Made by a program: the position numbers and the translations under genes. From assembly GCA_965659715.1 (NCBI GenBank), contig CBFHXE010000016.1, positions 1-42,502 on the forward strand: a stretch of DNA of 42,502 nucleotides, written 5' to 3'. Below are positions 40,287 through 42,502 of this stretch, piece by piece. Position 1 is the first letter of the stretch, and every line of letters starts with the position of its first letter. This DNA is from CABZJG01 sp965659715 (GTDB lineage Bacteria; Pseudomonadota; Alphaproteobacteria; Rhodobacterales; Rhodobacteraceae). A model generated the notes under the pieces. That model ran no database searches. It was not told the DNA's origin and saw only the letters and a program-made list of their open reading frames with translations.

Positions 40287-41324
40287 ATGGCAGAGCAAAA
40301 GAAAATACTTCGCGCGCTTGCGGGTGAAAAATTAGAGACCCCGCCGATCTGGATGATGCGGCAGGCGGGGCGCTATTTGCCCGAATACCGCGCCACCCGC
40401 GCCGAGGCGGGCGATTTTCTATCTTTGTGTTACAACAGCGACTTGGCGGCCGAGGTGACATTGCAACCGATCCGCCGCTATGGGTTTGATGCGGCGATCC
40501 TCTTTGCCGATATCTTGCTGTTGCCGCAGGCGCTGGGGGCTGACTTGTGGTTTGTCATCGGCGAAGGCCCGCGGCTGTCAACGCTGACCCAAGATCGCGA
40601 TCTGGCGGCGCTGCGGCCCATCGCCGATATAGATGAAACTCTGGCGCCGGTGTATGAAACGGTGCGCATTTTGCGCCGTGAGCTGCCGCAAGAGACCACA
40701 TTAATCGGTTTTGCCGGTGCGCCGTGGACGGTTGCGACTTATATGATTGCAGGGCGCGGCACGCCGGATCAGGGGCCAGCGCACGCTCTGAAACAGGAAA
40801 TTCCACAGCTTTTTGATCGGTTGATGGATCTTTTAACGGTTGCAACGACCGAATACCTCAGCGCCCAGATTGAGGCGGGCGCCGAGGTCGTGAAACTTTT
40901 TGACAGCTGGGCCGGATCACTAAAAGGCGCGGATTTTGAGCGCTATGCACTGGCCCCCACAAAAGCGATTATTACCGCCTTAAAAGCGCGGCATCCGGAT
41001 ATCCCGATTATTGCGTTTCCGCGTGAGGCCGGGGATAAGTACATCGGCTTTGCTGCGGCCACAGGCGCCGACTGTTTGGCGGTTGATAATTCGGTTAGCC
41101 CTGAGTGGGTCGCGCAGCATCTGCAAAAGGACAGCTGCGTGCAGGGCAACCTTAAATCTTCTCACATGGTCACAGGCGGTCAGGCATTGATAGGTGAGGC
41201 TCGCCAGATTTGCACAGCGCTCAGCGGCGGGCCGCATATTTTCAATCTGGGTCATGGGATCACGCCAGATGCCGATCCAGAAAATGTTCAACTGATGATC
41301 GACACGGTGCGCGCGGCGAAGTGA
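40287..41324 (+). CDS. hemE: Uroporphyrinogen decarboxylase
   Basis: 345 residues. The signatures TPPIWMMRQAGRYLPEYRATRA near the start, and FAGAPWTVATYMIAGRGT in the middle, are those of HemE; the Asp of LFADILLLPQALGADL is the catalytic one. It removes four carboxyls from uroporphyrinogen III to give coproporphyrinogen III, the substrate of HemF encoded 2.7 kb upstream. The divergent gene is hemC. No T-tract terminator was found, but a 6-bp inverted repeat CGGCGC/GCGCCG lies just after the stop. Confidence 0.97.
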   Translation: MAEQKKILRALAGEKLETPPIWMMRQAGRYLPEYRATRAEAGDFLSLCYNSDLAAEVTLQPIRRYGFDAAILFADILLLPQALGADLWFVIGEGPRLSTLTQDRDLAALRPIADIDETLAPVYETVRILRRELPQETTLIGFAGAPWTVATYMIAGRGTPDQGPAHALKQEIPQLFDRLMDLLTVATTEYLSAQIEAGAEVVKLFDSWAGSLKGADFERYALAPTKAIITALKARHPDIPIIAFPREAGDKYIGFAAATGADCLAVDNSVSPEWVAQHLQKDSCVQGNLKSSHMVTGGQALIGEARQICTALSGGPHIFNLGHGITPDADPENVQLMIDTVRAAK

Positions 41325-41364
41325 CGGCGCGTCGTTTCTTAATTTGCGCCGGAAACGGCAGTTG

Positions 41365-41388
41365 TTGGATACTAATTTGACTATCCAA
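41365..41388. repeat. Inverted repeat in the exporter promoter region
   Basis: TTGGATA (41365-41371) and TATCCAA (41382-41388) are perfect 7-bp arms around the 10-base loop CTAATTTGAC. It lies 52 bases before the exporter ATPase start. No T-run follows, so an operator is more likely than a terminator. Confidence 0.45.
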
Positions 41389-41439
41389 GCGTATGTTAAT
41401 CAAATAGATTCAGCGCATTGGATTAGTTTGTGAGGTTGG

Positions 41440-42399
41440 ATGAGTAGTGTTGTCGAGGTTAAAAACCTGTCGAAATCATTTCCCGGCGGTCTTCAAGCGC
41501 TGAACAAAGTGAACCTGACTATCAATCAGGGGGAAATTCTGGCCCTTTTGGGGCCGAATGGGGCTGGCAAAACAACCTTGATTTCGGTGATTTGCGGGAT
41601 TTGCCTTGCTACTTCGGGTGAGGTTTTAGTGAACGGCCATGATATCGTCACCCATTACCGTGAAACACGCAAACTGATCGGGCTCGTTCCGCAGGATGTG
41701 TCGCTTGAGCCGTTTGAGACGGTGTTCAACACAGTGCGGTTTTCGCGGGGGCTGCATGGCAAGCCCAGAAATGACGGCTATCTTGAAAAACTGCTCAAGC
41801 AACTCTCGCTCTGGGACAAACGCAACTCGAAAGTGGTTGAGCTTTCGGGCGGTATGAAGCGTCGGGTACTGATTGCAAAAGCCCTGAGCCATGAGCCGAG
41901 GCTTTTGTTTTTAGATGAGCCGACCGCCGGCGTTGATGTGGAACTGCGCAAGGATATGTGGGATATCGTGGCCGAATTGCAGGCCAGCGGTGTGACCATT
42001 GTGTTGACCACTCATTATATCGAGGAAGCCGAAGCCATCGCCGAGCGTGTCGGGGTGATCAGCAAAGGCGAGATCCTGCTGGTGGAAGAGAAACAGGCGC
42101 TGATGAAGCGGCTTGGTAAAAAAACCCTGACTATCGAGCTGCAGGATGCGATTAATAAAATACCTCAGGCGCTGGGCGAGTATGATCTTGTGCTCTCCGA
42201 TGACGGCACAACGCTAAGTTTTACTTATGACACACGCAGCGACCGCACCGGCATCACCCGGTTGATACATGATTTTTCCAGCGCCGGGTTGCAGGTGAAA
42301 GATTTGCAAACCGACCAATCTTCGCTCGAAGAGATTTTTGTCAATCTGGTACAGGCCGACAAAGCCAAAACGCCGAATGCAGCCGAGGTTCAAGCATGA
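41440..42399 (+). CDS. ABC-2 type exporter ATP-binding protein
   Basis: 319 residues. It has Walker A LLGPNGAGKTTLISVICG, the Q-loop GLVPQDVSLEPFETV, the signature VVELSGGMKRRVLIAKAL, Walker B LLFLDEPTAGVDVELR and the H-loop LTTHYIEEAE. The C-terminal 80 residues form the small regulatory domain found in CcmA/NodI/DrrA-like ATPases. The ATGA overlap with the next gene shows a two-component exporter. The cargo is unknown. Confidence 0.92.
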   Translation: MSSVVEVKNLSKSFPGGLQALNKVNLTINQGEILALLGPNGAGKTTLISVICGICLATSGEVLVNGHDIVTHYRETRKLIGLVPQDVSLEPFETVFNTVRFSRGLHGKPRNDGYLEKLLKQLSLWDKRNSKVVELSGGMKRRVLIAKALSHEPRLLFLDEPTAGVDVELRKDMWDIVAELQASGVTIVLTTHYIEEAEAIAERVGVISKGEILLVEEKQALMKRLGKKTLTIELQDAINKIPQALGEYDLVLSDDGTTLSFTYDTRSDRTGITRLIHDFSSAGLQVKDLQTDQSSLEEIFVNLVQADKAKTPNAAEVQA

Positions 42400-42502
42400 A
42401 TATCCACGCTATAAAGGCCATCTATCAATTCGAAATGGCGCGCTTTTTTCGCACTGCGGGACAAAGTCTTGCCTCACCGGTGATATCCACATCGCTGTAT
42501 TT
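42396..42502 (+). CDS. ABC-2 type exporter permease, 3' partial
   Basis: The frame starts at ATG 42396, four bases overlapping the ATPase gene, and is cut by the window end after 35 codons. The visible part, MNIHAIKAIYQFEMARFF then RTAGQSLASPVISTSLYF, is the cytosolic amphipathic start and the beginning of the first membrane helix of YadH/DrrB-type ABC-2 permeases. Confidence 0.8.
   Translation, partial: MNIHAIKAIYQFEMARFFRTAGQSLASPVISTSLY

Noticed and set aside
1..42502. Search for tRNA or rRNA genes, CRISPR arrays, IS ends and prophage genes
   Set aside because: None seen by eye in the intergenic regions on either strand. A tRNAscan or repeat search could still find something short that I missed.

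Overview
The window reads as a chromosomal segment of an alphaproteobacterium of the Rhodobacterales (Roseobacter group). I infer this from gene content and local gene order: an HDAC-like gene next to xseB-ispA-dxs, an NDUFS4-type complex I subunit, serC-serA behind a serC-type leader RNA, and an SDR gene next to hemF. No database was searched. Nearly all genes are intact, tightly packed and housekeeping. I found no tRNA, rRNA, IS element, prophage or CRISPR array.

Layout. (1) 1-4.4 kb: the 3' part of an MrpD-like antiporter subunit, then a deletion scar where a capsule-export ATPase gene (kpsT-like) and a convergent histidine kinase gene have both lost their 3' ends, then a methyltransferase and a YeeZ-like epimerase. 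(2) 4.4-8.4 kb: an overlapping minus-strand isoprenoid block read as HDAC-like, xseB, ispA, dxs. (3) 8.5-17.4 kb: an amine import and catabolism module. It holds a polyamine-type ABC transporter (ATPase, binding protein, two permeases), a class III aminotransferase, a GntR/FCD regulator and a PuuB-like FAD oxidase. Similar TGATCA-centred palindromes lie in three of its promoter regions, and an intercistronic terminator follows the binding-protein gene. (4) 17.4-23.6 kb: a DMT exporter, the serB-msrB-msrA group on the minus strand, and serC-serA on the plus strand with a leader RNA and a strong terminator. (5) 23.7-29.8 kb: an SPFH membrane protein, a metallophosphatase, trhO, uvrB and the complex I accessory subunit. 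(6) 30-34 kb: a BKACE-family enzyme next to a ThDP-dependent enzyme, then a D,D-carboxypeptidase with a SPOR domain. (7) 34.4-42.5 kb: clpS, an RsmC-like methyltransferase, an SDR lacking the usual catalytic lysine, hemF, a GlcD-like oxidase, hemC, hemE, and the start of an ABC-2 exporter cut by the window end.

The observations most worth a second look are the double-truncation scar at about 1827, the candidate GntR operators, a 31-bp intergenic repeat with an 11-bp internal period found twice 17 kb apart, a terminator-like hairpin inside the start of the RsmC-like gene, and the Tyr-x3-Thr SDR. I did not find a convincing wholly new defence or mobile system here.
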